Shown here piece after piece: positions 1-7,862 of a stretch of DNA of 57,781 bases. Source of the DNA: Elusimicrobiota bacterium (GTDB lineage: Bacteria; Elusimicrobiota; Elusimicrobia; JACQJP01). The stretch lies in NCBI GenBank assembly GCA_016204975.1, contig JACQJP010000022.1, positions 1-57,781 of the forward strand, in the 5' to 3' direction. Numbering within the stretch: the stretch's first letter is position 1; the number at the start of each line of letters is the position of its first letter. The notes beneath the pieces were generated by a model that worked only from the letters and a program-made list of their open reading frames with translations, searched no databases and was not told where the DNA came from. A program made the position numbers and the translations under genes.

Positions 1-130
<130 letters not shown>

Positions 131-159
131 CCCGATGAGAGCCTTTGGCGAATAGCTCC

Positions 160-1356
160 ATGTCCTATGAACTCTTCATCGCCTGGCGTTACCTGACCGG
201 AAAACGCGCGGGCTTTTTTAGTTGGATCACCACCTTCATCGGCGTGGGGGGGGTGACCCTGGGAGTGGCGGCGATGATCGTCACCCTGGCGGTGATGAAC
301 GGATTTCACCGCGACATCCAAAACCGAATCCTAGGGACCCAGGCGCACCTCTTCGTAACCGCCAGCCTATCCTCCCAAGAGTCCCAAGGGGTCCGGAAAA
401 AACTGGAGGCTTATCCGGAAGTAGAGGCCACCGCCCCCTTCGCCGCAGGCCAGGCGGTTCTGCTGCATCAGGGGCGTTCCCTGGGAGCCTGGTTGAAAGG
501 GATCGTCCCCCAGGAGGAGTTCCGAATCAATCACCTCCGGCGCACGCTCCAGAAAGGCCGCTGGGAGGGAGGCTTGGTCCTAGGGCGGGAACTGGCCCAA
601 CAACTAAAGGCCGGCGTCGGAGACCGGATATATATGCTTTCTCCCCACAGCACCCCCAGCCCGCTGGGCCCCCTGCCGCGCTTTGTCCCCATGGAGGTGT
701 CCGGAATCTATCACTCGGGCTACTATGAATACGACAGCTCCCTGGCCTTCCTCCCCTTAGAGAAGGCGCAGAGCTTCTTCTCCCTGGGAGACCGGATCTC
801 GGGGGTGGGCGCCAAACTCCACGACTGGGAGGGCGCCGATGCCTTCGCCGGCAAGCTCCAACGGGATCTGGGAGGACTCTACGGGGTCCGCTCCTGGACG
901 CAGATGAACCAGGCCCTGTTCGGGGCCTTGAAGCTGGAGAAGGCCATGATGTCCCTGCTTCTGGCGCTGATCGTTGTGGTGGCCGCCTTCAACATCGCCT
1001 CCAACCTGCTGCTTTTGAGTCTGGAGAAAACAAAGGAGATCGGGATACTCAAATCCCTGGGAGCCTCCTCCCAAAACATCCGCAGAATCTTCTTTTATAA
1101 AGCGGGCCTCACCGCCCTGGGGGGGGTCCTGGGAGGGCTCCTGCTGGGGCTGGCGCTTTGTGGGGTCATTGCGCGCTACGAGATATTGGAGCTCCCCGCG
1201 GAGATCTATTACCTCTCCAAGGTGCCCATCCACATCCGATGGCTGGATACCCTGGGGGTTCTCGTCGCCGCCTCCGGCATCACCCTGCTGGCCTCTCTTT
1301 ATCCCGCTCACCGCGCCGGCAAGCTCAAAGCCGTAGAGGCCCTGCGGTATGGTTAA
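160..1356 (+). CDS. lolC: Lipoprotein-releasing system permease, LolC/LolE family
   Basis: Inner-membrane permease of the LolCDE-type ABC transporter that extracts lipoproteins destined for the outer membrane and passes them to a periplasmic carrier. The 398-residue product has the family layout: one N-terminal membrane helix (about residues 20-45), a periplasmic domain of about 220 residues, then three C-terminal helices (from about residue 265) preceded by the FtsX-type stretch KTKEIGILKSLGAS. The ATG at 160 gives the family start MSYELFIAWRYL. A TTG at 145 would add five residues. The 3' end overlaps lolD by 8 bp, so the two are translationally coupled. LolC and LolE cannot be told apart here, and one permease may act as a homodimer. 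Confidence 0.88.
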   Translation: MSYELFIAWRYLTGKRAGFFSWITTFIGVGGVTLGVAAMIVTLAVMNGFHRDIQNRILGTQAHLFVTASLSSQESQGVRKKLEAYPEVEATAPFAAGQAVLLHQGRSLGAWLKGIVPQEEFRINHLRRTLQKGRWEGGLVLGRELAQQLKAGVGDRIYMLSPHSTPSPLGPLPRFVPMEVSGIYHSGYYEYDSSLAFLPLEKAQSFFSLGDRISGVGAKLHDWEGADAFAGKLQRDLGGLYGVRSWTQMNQALFGALKLEKAMMSLLLALIVVVAAFNIASNLLLLSLEKTKEIGILKSLGASSQNIRRIFFYKAGLTALGGVLGGLLLGLALCGVIARYEILELPAEIYYLSKVPIHIRWLDTLGVLVAASGITLLASLYPAHRAGKLKAVEALRYG

Positions 1357-2080
1357 AGCTCCCGGCGTACCGGCCGTAGAAGCGAAAAATCTAACCAAGA
1401 TCTACGGGCAGGGGGAAAGCCGGGTGGAGGTTTTTCAGGGCCTCAACTTTGAGATTCCGGAAAAAAGCATGATCGCTCTGATGGGGCCCAGCGGCTCCGG
1501 CAAATCCACGCTGCTGAACCTCTTGGGCCTGATGGACGCCCCCACCGGGGGAAGCCTGAAGCTTTTTGGAAAAGAAACCTCTTCCATGAGGGACTCGGAG
1601 CGTTCCTCCTACCGAGCTCAAGAAGTGGGATTTGTCTTTCAATTCAACGCCCTGCTTGCGGAATTCACGGTGCTGGAAAATTTGTGGCTCTCCCTGCGGA
1701 TGTCCGCCCGGAAAGACTCCCTCCCCGCAGACGGATGTGACGAGCGCGAACGGGCCATGGAGTGGCTCAAGAGGTGGAACCTGATACAGAGGGCCCAGCA
1801 CCTGCCCTCCCAAATCTCCGGGGGGGAACAGCAACGGGTGGCCATCCTGCGGGCCTTGATCCGGCGTCCAAAAATCCTGCTGGCGGACGAACCGACGGGC
1901 AACCTGGACAAAGGCAGCGCAGAAGTGGTATTAAAGACACTGAGGGACATCCAGCAGGAGTTGGGGGTATGTATCTTTCTGGCAACTCACAATGAATGGG
2001 TGGCGGAGCAGGCCCAAGAGATCTGGGAGATCTCGCCTGCCCGATTGAGCGTTCGCGAACGTGCGGGAAGGGGAGATTGA
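1349..2080 (+). CDS. lolD: Lipoprotein-releasing system ATP-binding protein LolD
   Basis: ATPase subunit that powers the LolC-type permease encoded immediately upstream. All ABC motifs are intact: Walker [10 protein letters not shown] (about residues 46-54), Q-loop in [11 protein letters not shown], signature [10 protein letters not shown], Walker [13 protein letters not shown] and the H-loop ATHN. [13 protein letters not shown] is typical of the MacB/LolD subfamily. At 243 residues it is slightly longer than E. coli LolD because of a short N-terminal extension. The start overlaps the end of lolC, and ilvE begins 3 bp after its stop. Confidence 0.92.
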   Translation: MVKAPGVPAVEAKNLTKIYGQGESRVEVFQGLNFEIPEKSMIALMGPSGSGKSTLLNLLGLMDAPTGGSLKLFGKETSSMRDSERSSYRAQEVGFVFQFNALLAEFTVLENLWLSLRMSARKDSLPADGCDERERAMEWLKRWNLIQRAQHLPSQISGGEQQRVAILRALIRRPKILLADEPTGNLDKGSAEVVLKTLRDIQQELGVCIFLATHNEWVAEQAQEIWEISPARLSVRERAGRGD

Positions 2081-2083
2081 ACC

Positions 2084-2983
2084 ATGAAAATTTATATAGA
2101 CGGCAAGCATTACGAAAAGGAAGAGGCCAGAATCTCCGTCTTTGACCACGGGCTCCTCTACGGAGACGGGGTGTTTGAGGGCATCCGCGCCTACAACGGC
2201 CGGGTCTTCCGCTTGGCGGAGCATGTGGAGCGCCTCTACGCCTCTGCCAAAGGAATCCTGCTGGACTGCCCCCTCACGCCCAAAGAGATGGAGGAGGCGA
2301 TTTTGGAGACCTTGCGGCTCAACCGCCTGCGGGACGCCTACATCCGAGTGGTGCTGACCCGCGGCATGGGGGACCTGGGGCTGGACATGAGAAAGTGCAA
2401 AAAAGCCACTCTGGTCATCATTGCGGACACCATCGAGCTCTATCCTCCCTCCTTCTATGAAAAGGGCCTGGAGCTCATCACCGCACACATTAGGCGCACT
2501 CCCCATGAGTGCCTGAGCCCCAACATCAAATCCCTCAACTATTTGAATAACATCCTGGCCAAAAACACCGCCGTCCGGGCCGGGGCCCAGGAGGCCATTC
2601 TCTTAAACCTCGCGGGCTACGTGGCGGAGTGCGCCGGGGACAACATCTTCTTCCTCAAGGACCGCCGGGTATGGACCCCTCCCGTCTGGGCCGGAATCCT
2701 GGAGGGCATCACCCGCCGGACGGCGATTGACCTGGTGCGCGAGAAACTGAAACTGCCGGTCCAGGAGGATCCCTTCACCCTCTTTCAACTCTACGGCGCC
2801 GAGGAGGTTTTCGTCACCGGCACCGGAGCGGAAATCCTAGGGGCCGTTAAAATTGACGGGCGCATCATCGGAAACGGAAAACCCGGTCCCTTCACCCAGA
2901 GGCTGACCGCCCTCTATCGGGAACTCACCCGCGCGACCGGAACCCCCATCTACGACGAAAAGCCCGTCGCCAGCAACCGGTAG
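2084..2983 (+). CDS. ilvE: Branched-chain amino acid aminotransferase
   Basis: Class IV PLP-dependent aminotransferase that interconverts Leu/Ile/Val and their 2-oxo acids in the cytoplasm. The 299 residues match the family length. The PLP-binding lysine is K149 in PNIKSLNYLNN. Other class IV signatures are FDHGLLYGDGVFEGIRAY (about 20-37), the E-x-x-x-N segment AECAGDNIF and the C-terminal VTGTGAEILGAVKIDGRIIG. It sits between lolD and mcsA with 3-bp gaps and is probably co-transcribed, although its function is unrelated. A D-amino-acid aminotransferase or ADC lyase is less likely because the C-terminal block is of the IlvE type. Confidence 0.9.
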   Translation: MKIYIDGKHYEKEEARISVFDHGLLYGDGVFEGIRAYNGRVFRLAEHVERLYASAKGILLDCPLTPKEMEEAILETLRLNRLRDAYIRVVLTRGMGDLGLDMRKCKKATLVIIADTIELYPPSFYEKGLELITAHIRRTPHECLSPNIKSLNYLNNILAKNTAVRAGAQEAILLNLAGYVAECAGDNIFFLKDRRVWTPPVWAGILEGITRRTAIDLVREKLKLPVQEDPFTLFQLYGAEEVFVTGTGAEILGAVKIDGRIIGNGKPGPFTQRLTALYRELTRATGTPIYDEKPVASNR

Positions 2984-2986
2984 AAC

Positions 2987-3478
2987 ATGGTCTGCGAAGG
3001 ATGCGGAAAAAATGAGGCCAGTGTTTTTTTCAAAGGCCTGGTCAACGGGAAGGCCTTCCAGTGGAACCTCTGCCCTGCTTGCGCGCAGGAAAAAGGAATG
3101 GAAATCTCGTGGCCCCTGCCCTCCGCAGGATTTTCCATCGCCCACATCATGCCCAGACTGGGAGAGGCCCCGCAGGAGGCCAAGTGCTCCGCCTGCGGGC
3201 TCAAGTATTCCAAGTTCCAGCAAACCACCCTCCTGGGCTGCAGCCAGTGTTACCAAAGCTTCGCCCCCCAACTGGCTCCCCTTATAAAAAGAATCCACGG
3301 CTCCCTCCAACACCAGGGGAAGCGCTCCCCTGTCCAACCCTCGCGAACCGCCCCCAAGGATAAGAAAAATTCCATCAAACAGCTCCGCCAGGAGCTGGAA
3401 AAAGCGGTTCGGGACGAAAACTTCGAGCTGGCCGCCCAACTGAGAGATCAAATCCGCGAGCTGGAAAATGCAGCTTAA
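2987..3478 (+). CDS. mcsA: McsA, zinc-finger activator of the arginine kinase McsB
   Basis: The product is 163 residues long with CxxC pairs at C3/C6, C29/C32, C67/C70 and C85/C88, the zinc-binding arrangement of McsA. A C-terminal UVR domain (about 125-160, LRQELEKAVRDENFELAAQLRDQIRELE) is of the kind that contacts Clp partners. In Firmicutes McsA stimulates McsB and helps deliver proteins to ClpC. The gene overlaps mcsB by 11 bp, and clpC lies about 4.4 kb downstream. No CtsR gene, the usual neighbour, is present. Confidence 0.9.
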   Translation: MVCEGCGKNEASVFFKGLVNGKAFQWNLCPACAQEKGMEISWPLPSAGFSIAHIMPRLGEAPQEAKCSACGLKYSKFQQTTLLGCSQCYQSFAPQLAPLIKRIHGSLQHQGKRSPVQPSRTAPKDKKNSIKQLRQELEKAVRDENFELAAQLRDQIRELENAA

Positions 3479-4520
3479 CAACATGCTCAAATTCAAAATG
3501 GGATGGATCCAGGTTCGGGGCCTCCACACGGACGTCGTGCTTTCCTCCCGGATACGCCTCGCCCGCAACTTTTCCCAGCGTCCCTTTCCCCACAACGGAG
3601 CCGTCAAGACGCTCAAGGCCACCCTGGAGGCGAGCTTTGAGGCGGCCAAAAAAACAGCGGGGCTGGCTGCAGCCGCCTACCTGAAACTGGAGGAGATGGA
3701 GGACCTGGACCGGCAGTTCCTGATCGAAAGGCACCTCATCTCCCCGGAAATGGCCAAAAACTATTCCTCCCGGGGGGGGGTGGTGGGGGACAAGGAGATG
3801 CTCAGCCTACGGATCAACGAGGAAGATCACCTGCGCCTGCAGGGGTTGGAGCCCGGACTCTCCTTGAGCTCCCTATGGAAAGCCCTCAATACCCTGGAGG
3901 AGGAACTCGCCCGGACCCTGCCGCTGGCGTTCGATGAAAAATGGGGCTACCTGACCGCCTGCCCTACCAACGCGGGAACGGGCCTGCGCGCCTCCTGCCT
4001 GGTGCATCTGCCGGCCCTCTCCGCGACCCGCCAGACCGCCAAGCTCTTGGAAGAACTTTCCCGGATCGGATTGGTCGTGCGCGGCTTTTATGGGGAAGGG
4101 ACCCAGCCCTACGGCGACTTCTTCCAGATCTCCAACGCCATCTCCCTGGGTCCCAAGGAAGAGGATATCATCGACAACATTCAACGGGTCTTGAAAAGCC
4201 TGGTGGATCACGAAAAGGAAAGCAGGATGATCCTGGCCCGCCCCCCCCATAAGTCCAAATTGGAGGACCGCGTCTACCGCTCTTTGGGCATCCTTTCCCA
4301 GGCGCGCTCCATCTCCTTTGAAGAAACGATGCAGCACCTCTCGCGCCTGCGCCTGGGGGTTTCCCTGGGTTGGGAGATGCCGGTGGACCTGCACCAGATC
4401 AACGAGCTCTTGATCCTCTCCCAACCCGCCCATATCCAGATGATCGAAGGATCGGAGCTGGACGCCGGAGCCAGAGACCTCGTCCGTGCGACCCTCATCC
4501 GTAAAAAGCTTGAAAGGTGA
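3468..4520 (+). CDS. mcsB: Protein arginine kinase McsB
   Basis: Guanido-kinase-fold enzyme that phosphorylates arginines in proteins and so marks them for ClpC-ClpP degradation. Family hallmarks are all visible in the 350 residues: VVLSSRIRLARN near the N-terminus, catalytic-region NEEDHLR (117-123), TACPTNAGTGLR with C165, GEG..PYGDFFQISN with E210, and the C-terminal phosphoarginine-binding motif RDxxRA as RDLVRA (336-341). The ATG at 3468 overlaps mcsA; an ATG at 3483 is a possible later start. The stop codon overlaps the GTG start of the next gene. All residues needed for activity appear to be kept. Confidence 0.92.
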   Translation: MQLNNMLKFKMGWIQVRGLHTDVVLSSRIRLARNFSQRPFPHNGAVKTLKATLEASFEAAKKTAGLAAAAYLKLEEMEDLDRQFLIERHLISPEMAKNYSSRGGVVGDKEMLSLRINEEDHLRLQGLEPGLSLSSLWKALNTLEEELARTLPLAFDEKWGYLTACPTNAGTGLRASCLVHLPALSATRQTAKLLEELSRIGLVVRGFYGEGTQPYGDFFQISNAISLGPKEEDIIDNIQRVLKSLVDHEKESRMILARPPHKSKLEDRVYRSLGILSQARSISFEETMQHLSRLRLGVSLGWEMPVDLHQINELLILSQPAHIQMIEGSELDAGARDLVRATLIRKKLER

Positions 4521-4894
4521 GCAAAAAACGCGTTCTGGTGGTAGACGACGAGCCGGCCTTGACCATGCTTTTAAAAGACAATCTGGAGCTGGAAGGCTTT
4601 GAGGTCACCACCGCCTCCAACGGCAGGGAAGGGTTGGAAACCGCTCAAAGAGAAAAACCGGACCTCATCCTCCTGGACGTGGCCATGCCGGAGATGAACG
4701 GAATCGAGATGTGCCAAAAAATCAAAAACGACGGGGATCTCAAATCTATCCCGGTCATTTTTCTCTCCGCCTTCGGCCAGCAATCCGACATCGATGCGGG
4801 AATGCAGGCGGGGGCCTTCAAGTATTTCATCAAGCCCTGCGATATGGAGGACCTTTTAGCGGCGATCCAGCAGGCCTTAGGTCCGATCCCCTAG
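4517..4894 (+). CDS. Stand-alone response regulator receiver protein
   Basis: A single CheY-like receiver domain (125 residues) with no output domain. The acidic pocket D10/D11, phosphoacceptor D54 (LILLDVAMPEMNG), S84 (FLSA) and K106 (FIKPCD) are all present, so it should accept phosphate. No histidine kinase is encoded in the window. The GTG start overlaps the mcsB stop, so its translation is coupled to the arginine kinase, which is an unusual partner. The stop codon shares the palindrome CTAG with the stop of the convergent gene on the other strand. Confidence 0.88.
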   Translation: MSKKRVLVVDDEPALTMLLKDNLELEGFEVTTASNGREGLETAQREKPDLILLDVAMPEMNGIEMCQKIKNDGDLKSIPVIFLSAFGQQSDIDAGMQAGAFKYFIKPCDMEDLLAAIQQALGPIP

Positions 4895-7443
4895 TCTTTT
4901 TTGCGCTGGGCGTCCAGCCGCTCCAGGATTGAGGCCTCCAACTCTTGCCATTCCTCCTGATCTTCCAGAAAACTCCGCGCCAGGTAGTATTGCGCTCCAA
5001 AGTGCCAGGGACCCACAAAATGGACCTCTCCTTCCGGATCCCGCGCCGCGATTTTCTCGATTCTTTTTCCCAGGCGACTCCAGTCCTCCCCTGTCTCGAA
5101 AGCCTGAAAGAGCGCCAGGGTGACCAGGTTGTGGAAGTGGTGCTTGCCCGTCTCCGCATCCGCAACAACCTGACAATCCGGGCAGAGCTTCAGGATCTCA
5201 GTGCCATCCCCAATCGTGCGGCAAGAACCCAGAAGCACCACCTTATGGGGAATCTCTCCCGCCTTGGGAATCCAGCCCAAACCCTCCTTGAAAAAGTCAA
5301 CCTCCGGCATCTCATCCGGCTCGCCCCGGAACGCCACGAAATCGTAAGAGGACTTCAGAAGCTCTCTTTGCGCCTCCAGATAGCGTTTCTCCCGTATTTC
5401 TTCGGGGCCCGAACCATGCAAAGAGGAATAGTAAACATCCACCGATACGGAACCCCTCCAAAGCGCCGTGGCGCCTCGCGCCTTGGCGCTTCCTCCCGGA
5501 GCCGGCTGAAACCCCTGCTCCCGAAGAAACTTGAGAAACGACCGATGAGAAGGGGCATCGGTAAAAAGCGCCGCGGCCCGCAGCTTCTCCTTTTTAGGAA
5601 AAACCCTCACCGAGCCAGAGACAAAGTAGCGATCCAAGGGCGCCAGATCGTGGGTCGCCTTTAGGATGCGAGCCTGCTCCTGGAGAGGTAAAAGGTTCCG
5701 GTAATAATTGTATAAAGCACGAGCCAGCACCAACCGGTCCAGGAAGCCGCCCGTGTCCTCTCGTGGATTCTCCGCAGAGCTGAGGAGGGCTTCCAAAAAA
5801 ACCTCCTTGGCCGCCGGAGGCCATCTTCGGAAGACATTGTCCAGAATGGCTCCGTAACGAACAGAGTCCATCTCGTCTGTGTATAAATCTTGAACGCGAA
5901 ATTCCCGCACGATGGCCGAGGCAAATGAGGGATGCCTCGTTAGGTAAGAGGTCAGGAGGCCAAACTCATTCATGCGCCAGAGAAATCTCTCCCATGACTC
6001 AAAATTGGCGGGCTCCACAGATTCGAGCCAGGCAATCAAGGGGTCCTTCTCCGGAAAATCCGGTGAGGGCAAATCCTCCTCCAGGTTTTTAAAGAGGGCC
6101 CCCGACACATCCCGGGCGTGGTAGTTCCTCGTCAAAGCGATCGTCGCAAAGATCGCCCCGGGATCCCGAACCTTCGAGAGAAACTCCTGCTGCGCCCCCC
6201 GGTCCACCTCCCCCAACAGATGCACCATCTTCACCATCTTCTCCAGTTCCTCATGCAAAAAGTAGTGATCGCTCCCTTTACCCTCCTCCCGCACGAGCCT
6301 CCGACCGATGAGGGAAAAAATCCTGGGGGCATCCTGCGGGTTGAGCTCAAAAGTGAGGTCCCGGGTGCGGCGCAGAGAAAATAGGGACAGGAACCTATCC
6401 TTTTTAGAGGAGTTCGGGGCAGGAGTCACAGGCAACGCGAAAAGACTGCCTAAGGCCATCGCCACATTTTCCTTAACCGTCCCATCGACATCTTCCGAAT
6501 CCAACACCTCTCCGAACAGGTCCACCCATCCGGATGGCCTTTGACGGTGCAGCGCCCAGATCAAGACCTTTTGGTAATCCCCATGCATAAAAGTATTGCC
6601 AGAGGACAAGGACAGGCGCAAAGCCTTCTCCAGGAGCGCAGTCGCTCGAGGACCTCCGATCCTTTCCACGCTTTTAACCACTTCCAACTTGCGTGCAGAA
6701 CTCAGGAGTCTCCGATCCAAGAGAAGCCTTTCCAAAAACGGGAGGCTTCGGAACCCTCCCCCGAAATTTTCACTGAGGTAATAGATGTAATGGGAAGCCC
6801 CACTGGAATTCCCTTCCACCAGGGACTGTCCCAAGTAGGAGATGGATCGGCCGGGAGGGAACGCCTGGGGGCTGAAAAATCGCTCCCATGCCTCCTGCGC
6901 TCCCGCCGAATCTCCAGAGGCTTCCAGCTCCTCTGCTCGGCGCACGGTCTCCCCCAAGCGGGCGATGGACTCTTCATCCCACGACACTTGCGCGCTGGAA
7001 AAGAGCCGAGGATAAAGAAGGCGCTGACTCAAGTAGTCCCTCGTTTCGGAAGACAGGACATGCGCCCAAGAGGCCAGCCCATCGAGATGGTCGTAAACCT
7101 CTACCAGGATATATCGCAACTCCTCCTCGGTCGCCTCCTGGAGAGGCCAGATCACCTCTAAACCTTCCAGGTCCAACCGGACCAGACGCCCCTGATGCGG
7201 CGCGATCCCATAGGTTTCGAGAAGTTCCGACCGGCCACCCACCAACCTCAACAGCCAAACGCCAAGAGGGGAATCCAGGGAGGCGGGATCGGGGATAGAA
7301 ATTCGAGGTCTCTCTAGGCGGGAATCTTCTACAAGAGGAATCAGTTCCTTCTCCCATTCCTCCCGGCCCCACCCCCTATCCGCCTGGGCAGGGAGGGAAA
7401 GAGAAAAGAAGCACAAAAGACCCACGCCCCAATACTTTTCCAT
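4891..7443 (-). CDS. Large exported protein of unknown family with possible C-terminal caspase-like domain
   Basis: I do not recognise this 850-residue protein as a named family. It has a signal peptide (MEKYWGVGLLCFFSLSLPAQA) and a long, helical, leucine-rich middle with HEAT/TPR-like spacing, so it is probably periplasmic or secreted. Near the C-terminus, SYDFVAFRGEPDE (R706-G707-E708) is followed about 30 residues later by HKVVLLGSC (C741) and a LCPDCQVVADAETG segment. This spacing recalls caspase-like (clan CD) domains that read RGH...LGSC, but the expected His is Glu here, so it may be inactive. A strong AGGAG lies 6 bp before the ATG. The gene runs opposite to all its neighbours, and repeat A1 begins 13 bp upstream of it. 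Confidence 0.75.
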   Translation of the reverse strand: MEKYWGVGLLCFFSLSLPAQADRGWGREEWEKELIPLVEDSRLERPRISIPDPASLDSPLGVWLLRLVGGRSELLETYGIAPHQGRLVRLDLEGLEVIWPLQEATEEELRYILVEVYDHLDGLASWAHVLSSETRDYLSQRLLYPRLFSSAQVSWDEESIARLGETVRRAEELEASGDSAGAQEAWERFFSPQAFPPGRSISYLGQSLVEGNSSGASHYIYYLSENFGGGFRSLPFLERLLLDRRLLSSARKLEVVKSVERIGGPRATALLEKALRLSLSSGNTFMHGDYQKVLIWALHRQRPSGWVDLFGEVLDSEDVDGTVKENVAMALGSLFALPVTPAPNSSKKDRFLSLFSLRRTRDLTFELNPQDAPRIFSLIGRRLVREEGKGSDHYFLHEELEKMVKMVHLLGEVDRGAQQEFLSKVRDPGAIFATIALTRNYHARDVSGALFKNLEEDLPSPDFPEKDPLIAWLESVEPANFESWERFLWRMNEFGLLTSYLTRHPSFASAIVREFRVQDLYTDEMDSVRYGAILDNVFRRWPPAAKEVFLEALLSSAENPREDTGGFLDRLVLARALYNYYRNLLPLQEQARILKATHDLAPLDRYFVSGSVRVFPKKEKLRAAALFTDAPSHRSFLKFLREQGFQPAPGGSAKARGATALWRGSVSVDVYYSSLHGSGPEEIREKRYLEAQRELLKSSYDFVAFRGEPDEMPEVDFFKEGLGWIPKAGEIPHKVVLLGSCRTIGDGTEILKLCPDCQVVADAETGKHHFHNLVTLALFQAFETGEDWSRLGKRIEKIAARDPEGEVHFVGPWHFGAQYYLARSFLEDQEEWQELEASILERLDAQRKKD

Positions 7444-7456
7444 AGGATTCTCCTAA

Positions 7457-7693
7457 CTGGACTTTTGCAAAGCCATTGAGAAGGGGAATGGCCAGGGTTC
7501 CTTAGAAGACATCCGACGGGGGTGGCCGAGGATTTGCCCTGCAGACCCCGTAGCGGAAGGGGGACCCTCCGGGGGAAACCGACGGGACTGGTTTCCCGGG
7601 GTCCGGGGGCCAAGGGCAAACCTCGGCCAGGACCCCTGTCGGTATTAAAGAAAACCCTGGCCAAGACCCCAATTCCATTTTGCAAAAGTCCAG
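7457..7693 (+). repeat. Long-hairpin MITE-like element, type A copy 1 (A1)
   Basis: A 237-bp imperfect palindrome bounded by CTGGACTTTTGCAAA and TTTTGCAAAAGTCCAG. The arms match each other far inward (blocks such as TGGCCAGGGTT, CCGAC, TGGCCGAGG and TTTGCCCT recur in inverted order), so the whole element can fold as one hairpin. It occupies most of the 419-bp gap 7444-7862 between two divergent genes. Close relatives are at 12994-13194 and 47277-47493. It contains an open frame of about 60 codons, but nothing that resembles a transposase. Confidence 0.85.
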
Positions 7694-7777
7694 TACTAAG
7701 ATTAGAATAGTGCCGAGCCTCATTTTTTGCCTGGGCCCTCCGGCCCCCTCAAAGCACGACATTGGACCCACCCCAGT

Positions 7778-7795
7778 CTAGGACTTTGGTCCTAG
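7778..7795. promoter_or_regulatory. Inverted repeat just upstream of the clpC promoter, candidate operator
   Basis: A perfect 7-bp inverted repeat CTAGGAC-TTTG-GTCCTAG ends 2 bp before the clpC -35 box. It is not a CtsR heptad pair or a CIRCE element. A role as repressor or activator site is inferred from position only. Confidence 0.35.
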
Positions 7796-7797
7796 GC

Positions 7798-7825
7798 TTG
7801 AAATCGCCGTCAGATTCTGTAATAA
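7798..7825 (+). promoter_or_regulatory. Sigma70-type promoter of clpC
   Basis: TTGAAA (7798-7803), 16-bp spacer, TAATAA (7820-7825), with transcription expected to start near 7832. The clpC start is at 7863, preceded by the ribosome binding site GGAGAG at 7852-7857. It lies outside repeat A1, so the element has not displaced it. Confidence 0.6.
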
Positions 7826-7862
7826 TAACCTCAGGCAAACCCACTCCGATTGGAGAGAGTCT

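Noticed and set aside
5461-5491. AAGCGCC...GGCGCTT inverted repeat in the 850-residue gene as another in-frame insert
   Set aside because: No flanking direct repeats at 57-bp spacing and no second copy seen; may be chance in GC-rich DNA.
7522-7710. A 62-codon ORF inside repeat A1 (and counterparts in A2 and A3)
   Set aside because: The frame is open in all three type A copies, but the sequence is a GC-rich palindrome, there is no ribosome binding site, and the peptide resembles nothing known. Treated as repeat DNA.
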